From Sphingomonas radiodurans (GTDB lineage Bacteria; Pseudomonadota; Alphaproteobacteria; Sphingomonadales; Sphingomonadaceae), in NCBI RefSeq assembly GCF_020866845.1, contig NZ_CP086594.1:1364001-1428000 (forward strand): a stretch of DNA of 64,000 nt, given 5' to 3'. Of this stretch, positions 1-8,427 are shown piece after piece (the first letter of the stretch is position 1; each line of letters opens with the position of its first letter). Below the pieces are notes generated by a model that was not told the origin of the DNA, did not search any database, and saw nothing but the letters and a program-made list of their open reading frames with translations. The position numbers were made by a program, and so were the translations under genes.

Positions 1-1
1 T

Positions 2-433
2 GCGATCGACTATCGCGGCAAGGATCGCGCCGCGCTCGAAGCCGAAATCCACGCCGCGGCGCCGAACGGCGTCGATCTCGTGTTCGAGAATGTCGGCGGC
101 GACATCCTGGATGCCGCCCTCACCAACCTCGCCGACCACGCGACCGTGGCGCTGTGCGGGATGATCAGCGAGTATAACTCGCCCGAGAAGATCGGCGCGC
201 GCAACGTGTGGCAACTGATCGTCCACCGCGCGACGATCCGCGGCTTCCTCGTGTCGGACTATCTGCCGCGCTTCGAGGAAGGGATCGGCACGATGGCCGG
301 CTGGCTCGGCGAAGGCCGGCTGCGCGTCGACGAACATATCGACCGCGGCATCGAGAACGCCCTCCCCGCCTTCCTGCGGCTGTTCGAGGGAACGAACGAG
401 GGCAAGATGATCCTGCAGGTGGGCGAGGCGTAA
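2..433 (+). CDS. NADP-dependent MDR-family oxidoreductase, 3' part only
   Basis: The frame is open from the window edge to a TAA at 431-433, so the gene starts outside the window. The visible 143 residues are the C-terminal half of a medium-chain reductase of the prostaglandin-reductase/CurA type. The hallmark FENVGG is visible, followed by a strand carrying the CGMISEYN stretch, and the tail ends in an LFEGTNEGKMILQV block. Members of this family reduce 2-alkenals, enones or enoyl intermediates with NADPH and do not use zinc. Two complete relatives lie in the window at 23239-24243 and 32631-33644, with the same NVGG and CGGI blocks. The gene runs toward the minus-strand Rieske operon and is separated from it by a long palindrome. 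The family call is firm; the substrate is unknown. It implies the catabolic island continues to the left of the window. Confidence 0.85.
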   Translation, partial: AIDYRGKDRAALEAEIHAAAPNGVDLVFENVGGDILDAALTNLADHATVALCGMISEYNSPEKIGARNVWQLIVHRATIRGFLVSDYLPRFEEGIGTMAGWLGEGRLRVDEHIDRGIENALPAFLRLFEGTNEGKMILQVGEA

Positions 434-446
434 CCTCACCATCGCC

Positions 447-528
447 GTCACCCCGGGCTTGACCCGGGGTCCCGCTTCTTCTTTTTTGTCGCGCGGGCAG
501 CGGGACCCCGGATCAAGTCCGGGGTGAC
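447..528. repeat. Long intergenic palindrome between convergent genes
   Basis: Arms of 30 bases at 447-476 and 499-528 are complementary at 28 of 30 positions, and the two mismatches are G-T type. The loop is about 22 bases and contains a T-rich stretch. It lies between a plus-strand stop at 433 and a minus-strand stop at 594, so it could terminate transcription from both sides. The arm sequence resembles the dispersed GC-rich palindromes common between sphingomonad genes. The structure is seen directly; the terminator role is inferred. Confidence 0.8.
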
Positions 529-593
529 AACCAAAAAAGAGCAAAAAAATCGCCCGCCGCCCCGCATGCGGTGGCGGCGGGCAGGTGGAGAGC

Positions 594-1934
594 TCAGTCC
601 GCCATCCAGTGCTCGAGATTTTCGTGGAAATAGCGCACGCGGCGCTCCTGCCACGCGAGATAGTCGCGCTTGTAGCCGCGCGAATGCAGCCCACGCTGCT
701 GCACTTCCCACACGTCGACGTCCTGCGAGATGCCCGGCCCCATATCGACCTCGCCGGTCTTGCCCTGGATGTGCGGAGCGGGCACCGACACGTCGACCCA
801 TTCGGCCATGCTCGCCGAATAGTAACGCTCGGTCCCCTCGGGGAAGAGCGTCATGTACCACATGTCGAAATTGCATTTCTCGGGATCGGTTTCGTGCGGC
901 CGCCCGCGCAGCCAGATGTTGCCGTCGGGCTTCAGGCTGAACGACAGGTTCGGGAAGATCGTGAAATGCCAGTGATCGGTCAGCTGGTCGTCGTGATAGG
1001 TCGAAAAGTCGAAGCCCTTCTCGGCGCCCTTCTCGCGCTTCGCTTGCTGCAGCGCGGCGCGGATCTCGCCGGTCTTGCCGCCGCGGAAATTCTCGGGGTC
1101 GAGGCCCCAGAATTCCAGCTCGTTCTTCAGATACTCCAGCGTCTCGTTCTCGCCGCCGCGCAATTGCTTGGTCGGGCCGGCGCCGGGCATGAACATCCGC
1201 GCATGGCCCTCTTCATACAGGTCGAACTGGCAGTGGTGATGCGAATATTCCATCACGAACTTGGTCTGCGGATGGACGAAGGGGACGTGATAGCTTTCGT
1301 TGAAATTGTCCTGGATCAGCTTCCAGTTGAAATTGCCCTCGATCGTCATCCAGTGCGTGCGGACCATCTTGTCCATCGGATACGTGTCGATCTGCGCCGC
1401 GATCGGCCCGAGGAAGTCGCGCAACGGCTTGGCCTGGTCGTCCATGTTGATCCACACGAACCCCGCCCAGGTCTCGCATTTCACCTCGACCATGTTGAGC
1501 TTGCCGCACGGTGATCCCTGGATGAAATCCGCCTCGTCGGGCACTGTCTTCAGCTTGCCCGCGAGATCGTATGCCCAGCCGTGATACGGGCACACCAGCC
1601 GCTTGGCATTGCCCTGTGCCCCGACCACCACCGGCATCCCGCGATGCTGGCACACGTTGTAGAATGCGCGCGTCGTATCGTTCTCGCCGCGCACGCATAC
1701 GATCGTCTCGGGGCCGAAATCGGCGGTGAACCAGTCGCCCTGCTTCTTGAGCTGCGCGGTCAGCCCGGCGATCTGCCACGTCTTGGTCCAGATCTTGTCC
1801 CACTCGCGATCCGCCCATTCCTTCGAGAAATAGCGATCGGGCGTGATCGGCGTGTTGCGGAACTCGGGCTCGCGGAATTTCGACATGTCGGCGCGGGGCG
1901 GCGCCTCGTCGGGGCGATTGATGACGGTGGCCAT
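594..1934 (-). CDS. Rieske aromatic-ring-hydroxylating oxygenase, alpha subunit (Rieske 1)
   Basis: A 446-residue protein with the full Rieske oxygenase layout. The 2Fe-2S ligands are Cys95, His97, Cys115 and His118 (CQHRG and CPYHGW). The mononuclear iron site shows Glu213, His216 and His221 in an E-x2-H-x4-H pattern, and a late acidic block (SQDVDVWE) should supply the third ligand. A Glu stands where naphthalene dioxygenase has the bridging Asp205. It would add one or two oxygens to a substrate using electrons from a ferredoxin. AAGGAGAG lies 8 bases before the ATG. It is the last gene of the minus-strand run TonB receptor, Rieske 2, three SnoaL-like proteins, Rieske 1, with a 27-base gap to the SnoaL gene upstream. 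The family is certain; the substrate cannot be deduced. Confidence 0.93.
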   Translation of the reverse strand: MATVINRPDEAPPRADMSKFREPEFRNTPITPDRYFSKEWADREWDKIWTKTWQIAGLTAQLKKQGDWFTADFGPETIVCVRGENDTTRAFYNVCQHRGMPVVVGAQGNAKRLVCPYHGWAYDLAGKLKTVPDEADFIQGSPCGKLNMVEVKCETWAGFVWINMDDQAKPLRDFLGPIAAQIDTYPMDKMVRTHWMTIEGNFNWKLIQDNFNESYHVPFVHPQTKFVMEYSHHHCQFDLYEEGHARMFMPGAGPTKQLRGGENETLEYLKNELEFWGLDPENFRGGKTGEIRAALQQAKREKGAEKGFDFSTYHDDQLTDHWHFTIFPNLSFSLKPDGNIWLRGRPHETDPEKCNFDMWYMTLFPEGTERYYSASMAEWVDVSVPAPHIQGKTGEVDMGPGISQDVDVWEVQQRGLHSRGYKRDYLAWQERRVRYFHENLEHWMAD

Positions 1935-1961
1935 ATCTCTCTCTCCTTCTCTGGCGCCAAA

Positions 1962-2495
1962 TCAGACGGCGGCGTGGTTGCTGAAATGGGCGTACGAAAG
2001 ATCGGCCGCGCCGCGCTCGCCAAAGGCATAGTCCGGCAGCGACGCGCGATCCCAGATGTCGGACGCGCCGGCGACCGTGCTCCAGTCGTACACGGCGTGG
2101 CGATGTGCGATCCGCCACGCGCCGTCGCGCCGCTCGAACCGGTCGAGGTAGCGCCCCGCGGCAACCATGAAGCGCTCGCCCTCATCGCCCGGGAGCACAT
2201 GATGCGCGATGAAATAACTCTCACCCTGCGCCCGATCGCCGTCGGTCTCGATCAGCACATTGCCGATCATGTGCTGGGTCCGCCGCATGCCCTTCAGCAC
2301 TTCCATCACCCACGGCACGAAGTCGTTCGCGGTGCCCTTGAAGCTGCCATGGTCGTCGGTCGCGTCGGGGTGGAATACGCGCCCCACGAGGTCCGCGTCG
2401 CACCGATCGATCGCGCGCGCGAGCTTGTGGACCAGCTCTACGCAATCGTTCTTGTCGACAAGGCGTTGCAGGCGCGGATCGAGGGGGTCGCTCAT
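1962..2495 (-). CDS. SnoaL/NTF2-like protein (copy 1 of 3)
   Basis: A 177-residue protein of the SnoaL_4 type in the NTF2-like cone fold. The N-terminal helix carries LARAIDRCDADLVGRVFHPDAT, typical of this group, and the middle shows HMIGNVLIE followed by GRYLDRFERRDGAWRIAHR, the usual final strand pair. The fold serves dehydratases and isomerases and also the small beta subunits of Rieske dioxygenases, which have the same length. It is the third of three tandem relatives between two Rieske genes. It could be a beta subunit, a lyase or hydratase acting on the oxygenation product, or part of a mixed hetero-oligomer. The fold call is strong and the role is open. Confidence 0.85.
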   Translation of the reverse strand: MSDPLDPRLQRLVDKNDCVELVHKLARAIDRCDADLVGRVFHPDATDDHGSFKGTANDFVPWVMEVLKGMRRTQHMIGNVLIETDGDRAQGESYFIAHHVLPGDEGERFMVAAGRYLDRFERRDGAWRIAHRHAVYDWSTVAGASDIWDRASLPDYAFGERGAADLSYAHFSNHAAV

Positions 2496-2501
2496 TGTTG
2501 G

Positions 2502-3023
2502 TCAGGCTCCCGTATAGGATGGATCATCGGGCACCCGCGCGCCGCGCCGCTGGAGCCCGCCGTACAGCGAGCCCTCCCAGGCGGCGGTCGAGGGCGTGTT
2601 GCGGTTCCAGTCGAGCACGTAGCGGCGGTGCGCGATGCGCCACTCGCCACCGCGCTTTTCGAGCTGGTCGAGATAGCGGCCGCCGACCTCCATCTCCTCG
2701 GGTCCGGCGTCGCCGTCGATCTCGTGATAGGCGCGGCAATAGGTCTCGGCAGTGGCGCGGTCGCCGTCGATCTCGATCAGCATGTTGCCGAGAAAATGCT
2801 GCGTCCGCCGCATCGCAGCGAGCGCCACGACCACCGAACCCGACCAGTCGCCCGCGTCGCCGGCCCCGCTCCCGTAATCGGCAATCGCCCCCGGCCACCA
2901 CACCGCGCGCAGCACCGCCTCGTCACAGCGATCGATCCCGCGCGCGTAGCGGCATAGCACGTCCTGGATCGCCAGGCGGTCGGCAAGCGCGGCAAGGGCG
3001 GCAAGGGCGGCAAGATCGCTCAT
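2502..3023 (-). CDS. SnoaL/NTF2-like protein (copy 2 of 3)
   Basis: A 173-residue SnoaL_4-type protein related to both neighbours: CRYARGIDRCDEAVLRAVWW near the N-terminus, then HFLGNMLIEIDGDRA and GRYLDQLEKRGGEWRIAHRR. It differs from copy 1 in having WWPGA where copy 1 has FHPDA, so the acidic residue after the conserved proline is lost. The N-terminus contains three exact copies of a 9-base unit encoding Leu-Ala-Ala. Its ATG overlaps the stop of copy 3 by 4 bases, which suggests translational coupling, and 6 bases separate its stop from the ATG of copy 1. As with its neighbours, it could be a Rieske beta subunit or an NTF2-fold enzyme; the sequence does not decide. Confidence 0.85.
   Translation of the reverse strand: MSDLAALAALAALADRLAIQDVLCRYARGIDRCDEAVLRAVWWPGAIADYGSGAGDAGDWSGSVVVALAAMRRTQHFLGNMLIEIDGDRATAETYCRAYHEIDGDAGPEEMEVGGRYLDQLEKRGGEWRIAHRRYVLDWNRNTPSTAAWEGSLYGGLQRRGARVPDDPSYTGA
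2988..3014 (-). repeat. Three tandem copies of a 9-base unit inside a gene
   Basis: The coding strand reads CTTGCCGCC three times, with a near match in the last unit, directly after codon 3 of the second SnoaL-like gene. It keeps the frame and encodes a Leu-Ala-Ala repeat. Such a tract can change copy number by slippage without a frameshift. Confidence 0.7.
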
Positions 3024-3526
3024 CGCACCCGCATCTCGTCACGCCGGCAGCTGAGGTCGTGCGGCGCGCGCGCACCGAGCGGAAAGCCCGCCCCGTCGCT
3101 CGTCGCCGGCTCACGGCGCACCCAATCGACCAGCTCGCTGCGATGCGCGATCTTCCACGTCGCCCCGCGCCGCTCGTAGCGATCGACATAGCGCCCCGCC
3201 ACGAACAGGTCGGCGTCCGCGCCATCCTCCACCAGCCGATGATGCGCCTGGAAATAGACCTCGCCGAACGCCGTATCGGTGCCCTCGAAGTCGATCCGCA
3301 CTTGACCGATCATGTGGTGGTTCGCCGCATGCGGCGTCAGCACGCCTTGCGCGAAGGCGACGAAGCCGTCCGCATCGCCGCGATAGCCGTCGCCATAATC
3401 GGTCGTCGCATCGTCGTGAAACACCGACCGGTGCAGCGCCGCGTCGAGCCGATCCTGCCCGCGCATGTAGTCGCAGACGAGATCGTAGATCGCGTGCCAG
3501 CTTTCGAGGCGGTCGATCCGATCCAT
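3020..3526 (-). CDS. SnoaL/NTF2-like protein (copy 3 of 3)
   Basis: A 168-residue SnoaL_4-type protein and the first of the three to be transcribed. It shows CDYMRGQDRLDAALHRSVFH followed by DDATTDYGDG, then HMIGQVRIDFEG and GRYVDRYERRGATWKIAHR. The DDA...DYG acidic block is intact here, as in many members with catalytic activity, and is modified in copy 2. The gene starts 4 bases after the stop of Rieske 2 and its own stop overlaps the next start by 4 bases, so Rieske 2 and copies 3 and 2 are probably made together. A role as the small partner of Rieske 2 or as a dehydratase or isomerase acting next is inference from position. Confidence 0.85.
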   Translation of the reverse strand: MDRIDRLESWHAIYDLVCDYMRGQDRLDAALHRSVFHDDATTDYGDGYRGDADGFVAFAQGVLTPHAANHHMIGQVRIDFEGTDTAFGEVYFQAHHRLVEDGADADLFVAGRYVDRYERRGATWKIAHRSELVDWVRREPATSDGAGFPLGARAPHDLSCRRDEMRVR

Positions 3527-3530
3527 CGTC

Positions 3531-4889
3531 CTATGGCCGCCCCAGATAATCGTCGATCGTCTGGTGGAAGCGCCGGATCCGCGCCTCCTGATAATTGCCC
3601 AGCGTCTGCCCGCGCTTCGCCGATGCCTGGAAGCCGCGATATTGCATCGCGAGATTGTCGGTATCCTGGTCGTACACTGCGCCCAGCCCCGGGTTCATCC
3701 CCGGCGCATCGGCATAGGATTGTTCGGCCGCCACTGGGATCGGATCGGGCGGGTAATCCATCGGCGTGCCCTCGGGCACCAGCTTCAGGAACATGAGGTC
3801 GAACAGTGTCCGCCCCGGGTCCATCCCGATCGGACGGAAGCGATAGATCATCGGCAGCGACACGCCGGGGAACAGGCACATGTTCGGGAACAGGTGATAT
3901 TCGATCGAATCGAGCATCTCGCTGTCGGAATAATCTGCCAGATCGACCCCCGTCTCCGCGCCGATCTGCGCGCGCAGCTTCTCCGCCGCCACCGATCGCG
4001 CGGTGCGCCCCTCGGGCACCAGCACGCCATCGACACGCATCTTGTCGAGGATCTCCTGCTGCGTCTGCGCCTGCGTATAATGCGGGCTCGGCGTGCCGAT
4101 CGTATGGACGAAGCGCGTCACATGATCCGAAAAGATGTCGTAATTGGCATTGGCGTCGCCCGCCGTCGCCAGTCCCTGCGCGTGCGTTTCATAGACGTGA
4201 TACGCCTCGAGGAACGCCTCCTGCGCCGCCTTCCAGTTCGTCGGCAGCTCCTTCTGCAGGTGCAGCGAAACGCGGCGGTTCGCGAGATCCCAGCGCCCGC
4301 GAAAATGCTCCGCGAGCGGGCCAAGCTGGTCGGCGAGCGGCGCGGCCGCGGGATCCATGTTGACGAAGACGAACCCGCCCCACGTCTCCACCTTCACCCG
4401 CGGCAACGCATATGCTTCGTCGGTGACGTGCGGGAAATCCCAGCGGCACGGCACGTTCTTCAGCCCGCCCTCGAGCGTCCAGCTCCAGCCGTGGAACGGG
4501 CAGCGCAACTCGGTCGCCGCGCCGCTCTCGTTCGACCGCTTCAGCTGCGTGCCGCGATGCAGGCAGGCATTCGGAAAGGCGCGGATCGCCATATCGTCGC
4601 CGCGCACGATCAGCACCGAATGCCGCCCGACATCATATGTCAGCCAGTCGCCGGCCTCGAGCAGATTCTCCTCGCGGCACACCCATTGCCAAGTGCGCGG
4701 CCAAAGGTGAGTCATCTCGCGCTCGAAGAACGCCGGCGAGACATAGCGATCGTAGCCGATGTCCTCGTCACCGAGGAAAGCATAGCTCTCGGCGACCAGC
4801 GCGTCGGGCACGTGCCAGCCATCGGCTAGGATGATGTCGCGCGCCGCCGGGCCGGGGCAACGTGCATGTCCTGGATCGTCGAGCGCCAT
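3531..4889 (-). CDS. Rieske aromatic-ring-hydroxylating oxygenase, alpha subunit (Rieske 2)
   Basis: A 452-residue oxygenase alpha subunit. The Rieske ligands are in ACLHRGTQL and RCPFHGWSW, and the iron site is in EAFLEAYHVYETH (Glu, His, four residues, His). The late acidic block is VYDQDTDNL. In its central part (PSPHYTQAQ, YHLFPNMCLFPG) it resembles Rieske 3 at 30757-32187 more than the other copies, so the two probably share a subfamily. AAGGAG precedes the ATG. Between this start and the TonB receptor stop at 4924 sits an 18-base motif also found before Rieske 5, so this gene may have its own regulated promoter within the operon. It would need an electron donor; the Rieske ferredoxin at 38724 is a candidate. 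The substrate is unknown. Confidence 0.93.
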   Translation of the reverse strand: MALDDPGHARCPGPAARDIILADGWHVPDALVAESYAFLGDEDIGYDRYVSPAFFEREMTHLWPRTWQWVCREENLLEAGDWLTYDVGRHSVLIVRGDDMAIRAFPNACLHRGTQLKRSNESGAATELRCPFHGWSWTLEGGLKNVPCRWDFPHVTDEAYALPRVKVETWGGFVFVNMDPAAAPLADQLGPLAEHFRGRWDLANRRVSLHLQKELPTNWKAAQEAFLEAYHVYETHAQGLATAGDANANYDIFSDHVTRFVHTIGTPSPHYTQAQTQQEILDKMRVDGVLVPEGRTARSVAAEKLRAQIGAETGVDLADYSDSEMLDSIEYHLFPNMCLFPGVSLPMIYRFRPIGMDPGRTLFDLMFLKLVPEGTPMDYPPDPIPVAAEQSYADAPGMNPGLGAVYDQDTDNLAMQYRGFQASAKRGQTLGNYQEARIRRFHQTIDDYLGRP

Positions 4890-4900
4890 AACGACTCCTT

Positions 4901-4918
4901 TATAGCACGCGTTATACC
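4901..4918. promoter_or_regulatory. Shared 18-base operator-like motif before Rieske 2
   Basis: The minus strand reads GGTATAACGCGTGCTATA, ending 11 bases before the Rieske 2 start and just upstream of its ribosome binding site. It is an imperfect palindrome with TATA at both outer edges and a CG-rich centre. The same motif, with 16 of 18 matches, lies before Rieske 5 at 37924-37941. Similarity at two distant oxygenase starts suggests a regulator binding site. The regulator is not identified. Confidence 0.55.
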
Positions 4919-4923
4919 ATCTG

Positions 4924-7461
4924 TCAGTAACGCACAGTCAGCTGCAGCCGCACGGTGCGCGGAAACGATCCCAGCCCCGAGATGTCACCCGGCACGACAT
5001 TGTTCGTCCCCGTCCCGCTGCCGGTCAGCGGCGCGGTGCCGGCACCGATCAGATAATATTTGTTGGTCAGATTCTTGCCGATCAGCGCGGCTTCCCAGCG
5101 CTCGTCTTCCGATCCCACGCGGATCCCCGCATCCAGCACGGCATAGGCGGCCTGGCGCGTGCGCGGATCGCCGAAGCCAGATCCGATATACGAGCCACTG
5201 TAGCGCATGTCGGCGCTGCCACCGAGCTTCAGCCCCGATCCGGCGACCGTGTCATAGGCAACACCCGCCGTCGCGGTCCATTTCGGCGCGGTCGCGGTCG
5301 GCACGCCGCTCAAATCCTGGAAGTCCGCCGCAACGCCAGCGGGCGGCGCAACGCCTGCGCTCGTCAGCGAGCATCCCTGCGCGATGCTTTGCCCGGCATA
5401 GCAGGCTGTCAGGAAGTCCTCGTAGCGCGAATTGTTGTAGTTCAGCGTCCCCCGCAGCGTCAGCCCCGGCAGCCCGCGCGGCGCGAATTCCAGTTCGGTC
5501 TCGACCCCCTCGGATCGCGCCTTGCCGGCATTGTAGGTGATATAGGCGAAGATCTGCGAGTTGAAATAATCGATCTGCAGATTGGTATATTCGATCGAAT
5601 AGGCCGTGACGTTGAAGCGCAGCTGATTGTCCGCCAGCGTCGTCTTCACCCCCGCCTCGAAGCCACGCCCCTTTTCGGGATTGAACGTCAGGTCGCGCGC
5701 CGGATTGGTCGCCAGTGCCGAATTGATCGCACTGTTGGAAAAGCCCCCCGATTTGTACGCCACCTTGTACGCGCCATAGAGCAGGATATCGTCTGTCGGC
5801 TTCCAGCTCAGCGTGAAATCGGGCGACCAATCGTCGAACGTCTGGTCACCGAACAACGTCCCGTTCACTGCAGCGCTTTGCGGCCGGAAAAGCCCGGTCA
5901 GCGACGCGTTCACATAGGGCTGGGTGAAGTAGCTGTCCTTGGTCTCGTGGGTGTAGCGAACGCCCGCGGTCGCCTCCAGCGTCGGCGCGATCTTCCACAT
6001 CACCTGGCCATAGCCCGACAGCGTCTCGCCATCGGTCCGCGACAGTTTCGCATAGGAGATGAAGCGATTTGACGGCGCTACGCGGGTATCCTCCGACCCG
6101 GCGAACACCACCGCCTGATAGAAATCGCGCCGCGTCTTCTGGTACAGCGCACCGACCATCAAATTAACGGGCGCATCGAAATCGGTCTGCGCGCGCAATT
6201 CCTCGCTGAACGCATTGTAGCTCGCATCCTCGGTCGCCCACACGTCGCCACCGAGGAAGTCGCAGTCGCAGGTGAAGCGATTGTTGTTCCAGTTGTAATT
6301 GGTGATCGACGTCAGCGTGACATTGTCGAACCGGTAACTGGCCGTCCCCGTCACCTGCCACGAGCGGTATTTGTTGTAGAGCTGGCCATCGTCACGCGCG
6401 AACGGCAGCGTCTCCGCCAGCGCCTGCGGCAAATCGTTCTGATATTGGATGAAGTCGCGGCGGCACGCATAGGTCGGGTTCGCCGTCGTCACCCCATTGT
6501 TGCAATTGACCGGCGTGTAGTTCCAGCCGTTGCCGACCGTCTCGTTCAGCGATCCCGATGCCTTCACCGTCATCGTCAGGCGATCGTCTGGCTCGTACTT
6601 CAGCGTGATCCGCCCGATCAGCTCGCGCTCCTGCGGCTGCAGCCGCGCCGCCGCCGGCGCGGTCCGGAGGGTGCTTGCGCCATTGGCCGAATTGATCGTC
6701 GTATAGGGATCGGCAACCGCGAGATTCTCGTAATAGCCGCCCCACATCTTCGATGCGCGGATCGCGACACGAAGGCCTAGCGTGTCGGTGAGCGGCGTCG
6801 AGACGATCCCCTCGCCGTAGAGCTGGTCGGCCCTGAATTCGTATCCGACACGGCCGATATATTCGGCCCGGTCGCCGGGATCGGCGGTGGTCAGCGAGAT
6901 CACGCCCGCGGTTGCGTTCTTGCCGAAGAACAATGCCTGCGGCCCCTTCAGCACCTCGACTCGCGCGAGATCGAAGAAGCCTTCGTTGATGACGCGGCCT
7001 TGCCCGTAATAGACGCTGTCGACGACCACCGCGACCGATTGCTCGATGCCGATCGAGGTCGCGGAGGAGCCGATGCCGCGCATCGTCAGCTGCGCGCCGG
7101 CGCCGTTCGACGATCGCGAGACGGTGAATTGCGGGGTCGCCGCGGCGATCTTCTCCAGGCTCGTCAGGTCGCGCTGCTGGATCTCCTCTGCGCTGATCGC
7201 CTGCACCGAAACCGGAATGTCCTGCACGCTTTCCGCGCGCCGCCGTGCGGTAACGACGATATCCTCGAGCCCGCCCGAGGTGAGCGGCGCCTGCGCCTGC
7301 GCCTGCGGCTCGGCCGCCTGTGCGACACCCAGATCGCCCCCACCAGCCGAGGTGGCCGGGGATGTGCCGGGCTGTGCCTCCTGCGCCAGTGCCGGCGAAG
7401 CCACGGCCATCAGCACCGAGCTCGCAAGCAAGCGAGCACGCGACGAAGCGAACGTCGTCAT
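4924..7461 (-). CDS. TonB-dependent outer-membrane receptor (copy 1)
   Basis: An 845-residue outer-membrane transporter. I place the start at 7461 because GGAGGGG precedes that ATG and a possible earlier ATG at 7476 overlaps this ribosome binding site. The chosen N-terminus is a signal peptide ending near ALAQ. The plug domain follows, with DIVVTARRR, MRGIGSS and VEVLKGPQALFFGKN, then a long beta-barrel with features such as RYTHETKDS and GAYKVAYKSGGFSN, ending in an aromatic residue (VRY) as outer-membrane barrels do. The family imports large or scarce molecules using TonB energy, and in sphingomonads such receptors often sit beside catabolic genes. Here it heads a unit with two Rieske oxygenases and three SnoaL proteins and is divergent from a TetR regulator, so it probably imports the substrate of this pathway. 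Confidence 0.92.
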   Translation of the reverse strand: MTTFASSRARLLASSVLMAVASPALAQEAQPGTSPATSAGGGDLGVAQAAEPQAQAQAPLTSGGLEDIVVTARRRAESVQDIPVSVQAISAEEIQQRDLTSLEKIAAATPQFTVSRSSNGAGAQLTMRGIGSSATSIGIEQSVAVVVDSVYYGQGRVINEGFFDLARVEVLKGPQALFFGKNATAGVISLTTADPGDRAEYIGRVGYEFRADQLYGEGIVSTPLTDTLGLRVAIRASKMWGGYYENLAVADPYTTINSANGASTLRTAPAAARLQPQERELIGRITLKYEPDDRLTMTVKASGSLNETVGNGWNYTPVNCNNGVTTANPTYACRRDFIQYQNDLPQALAETLPFARDDGQLYNKYRSWQVTGTASYRFDNVTLTSITNYNWNNNRFTCDCDFLGGDVWATEDASYNAFSEELRAQTDFDAPVNLMVGALYQKTRRDFYQAVVFAGSEDTRVAPSNRFISYAKLSRTDGETLSGYGQVMWKIAPTLEATAGVRYTHETKDSYFTQPYVNASLTGLFRPQSAAVNGTLFGDQTFDDWSPDFTLSWKPTDDILLYGAYKVAYKSGGFSNSAINSALATNPARDLTFNPEKGRGFEAGVKTTLADNQLRFNVTAYSIEYTNLQIDYFNSQIFAYITYNAGKARSEGVETELEFAPRGLPGLTLRGTLNYNNSRYEDFLTACYAGQSIAQGCSLTSAGVAPPAGVAADFQDLSGVPTATAPKWTATAGVAYDTVAGSGLKLGGSADMRYSGSYIGSGFGDPRTRQAAYAVLDAGIRVGSEDERWEAALIGKNLTNKYYLIGAGTAPLTGSGTGTNNVVPGDISGLGSFPRTVRLQLTVRY

Positions 7462-7539
7462 CCTATCCCCTCCCAAGGCAGCAGGGCCATGTTGCGCCCT
7501 TAGATTGGGAGCACACGTATCACTTTTACTGGGGTGCGC

Positions 7540-7557
7540 AACACTTTCTGCAGTGCG
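7540..7557. promoter_or_regulatory. Candidate TetR operator between TonB receptor 1 and TetR 1
   Basis: The 162-base gap between divergent starts at 7461 and 7624 contains AACACTTTCTGCAGTGCG. It includes an inverted repeat CACT, six bases, AGTG. A related string with CACTTT, one base, TGCA lies before the P450 gene at 12193-12212. Placement between a TetR gene and its divergent target is typical of an operator. The claim rests on position and similarity only. Confidence 0.4.
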
Positions 7558-7623
7558 TACGACTATCTGCGAGAACGCGCATCGAGACTGGACTTTTCAC
7601 GCAATCCGCCCGACAGAACCCCC

Positions 7624-8367
7624 ATGTCGCCCGCCAAGCCAAGCGGTGCGTTGGAAGCGCATCCGGACAAGCCCTTACTTTACACCAGCCCGCTGATCAT
7701 CGAGCGGCGCCGGCGGCTCCTGCGCGAGGCTCGGCACATGATCGCCGATGGGGGGATCGAGAATTTCAGCGTGCGTCGGCTTTGTCAGCGCGCCGAAGTT
7801 GCACAGCGCACGCTCTACAACGCCTTCCACAACAAGGATCGCGTGATCGCGCTCGCCATCCGCGAGGCGTTCGACGAATTCAACCAACACGTCCGCTACC
7901 GCACCGACGTGAACACGCTGGCTGGCGTGCTCGATCGCACCATCGCGATCAACCGCCGCAATTTCCGCGTTCGCAATTATACGAAGGCGGTCGTCTCGAT
8001 CTATTTCGGCGCGAACACGCCCAAGGACGTGTGGGAAACGCTACGCGACATGTCGGTCAACGCCACGCATGCCTGGCTGCTGGCGATGGCGTCGCGGGGC
8101 GAGCTTCGCCCGTGGGTCGACGCGTATCATTTCTCCACCACCATGGCGAACGTGCAATATTCGGTGATCAACGATTGGTGCCTCGGGCGCCTCACCGACG
8201 AAGAATATCTGCCGCGGCTGGCGGAAAGCATGTTGCTGCTGCTCGTCGGCGCTGTGCAGGGGGAGGTGCGCGCCGAGGCCGAACGCTATCTGGTCGACAT
8301 GCGCAAGACCGGCGACGTCCCCAAATTCCCCAACCCGATCTGGTCCCCACCCCGCAACGACACGTGA
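7624..8367 (+). CDS. TetR-family transcriptional regulator (TetR 1)
   Basis: A 247-residue regulator. The N-terminal helix-turn-helix is visible as FSVRRLCQRAEVAQRTLYNAF followed by NKDRVIALAIREAF. The C-terminal ligand domain has a conserved NRRNFRVRNYTKAV and NDWCLGRLTDEEYLPRL. The same blocks occur in TetR 2 at 16203-16991, and by eye the two are very similar over their whole length, so they are recent paralogues. I choose ATG 7624 because homology to TetR 2 begins shortly after it; upstream ATG 7534 would add 30 unmatched residues. It is divergent from TonB receptor 1 and probably controls that operon and itself in response to a pathway compound. Confidence 0.88.
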   Translation: MSPAKPSGALEAHPDKPLLYTSPLIIERRRRLLREARHMIADGGIENFSVRRLCQRAEVAQRTLYNAFHNKDRVIALAIREAFDEFNQHVRYRTDVNTLAGVLDRTIAINRRNFRVRNYTKAVVSIYFGANTPKDVWETLRDMSVNATHAWLLAMASRGELRPWVDAYHFSTTMANVQYSVINDWCLGRLTDEEYLPRLAESMLLLLVGAVQGEVRAEAERYLVDMRKTGDVPKFPNPIWSPPRNDT

Positions 8368-8427
8368 TCGCGCGGAGTGACCGGCGGCGCATCGCCGCTG
8401 GCCCTCCGCTCAGCCGCGGCCCTCCGC

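Noticed and set aside
447-528. CRISPR array or IS end
   Set aside because: Only one inverted pair, no regular direct repeats or spacers, and no transposase nearby.
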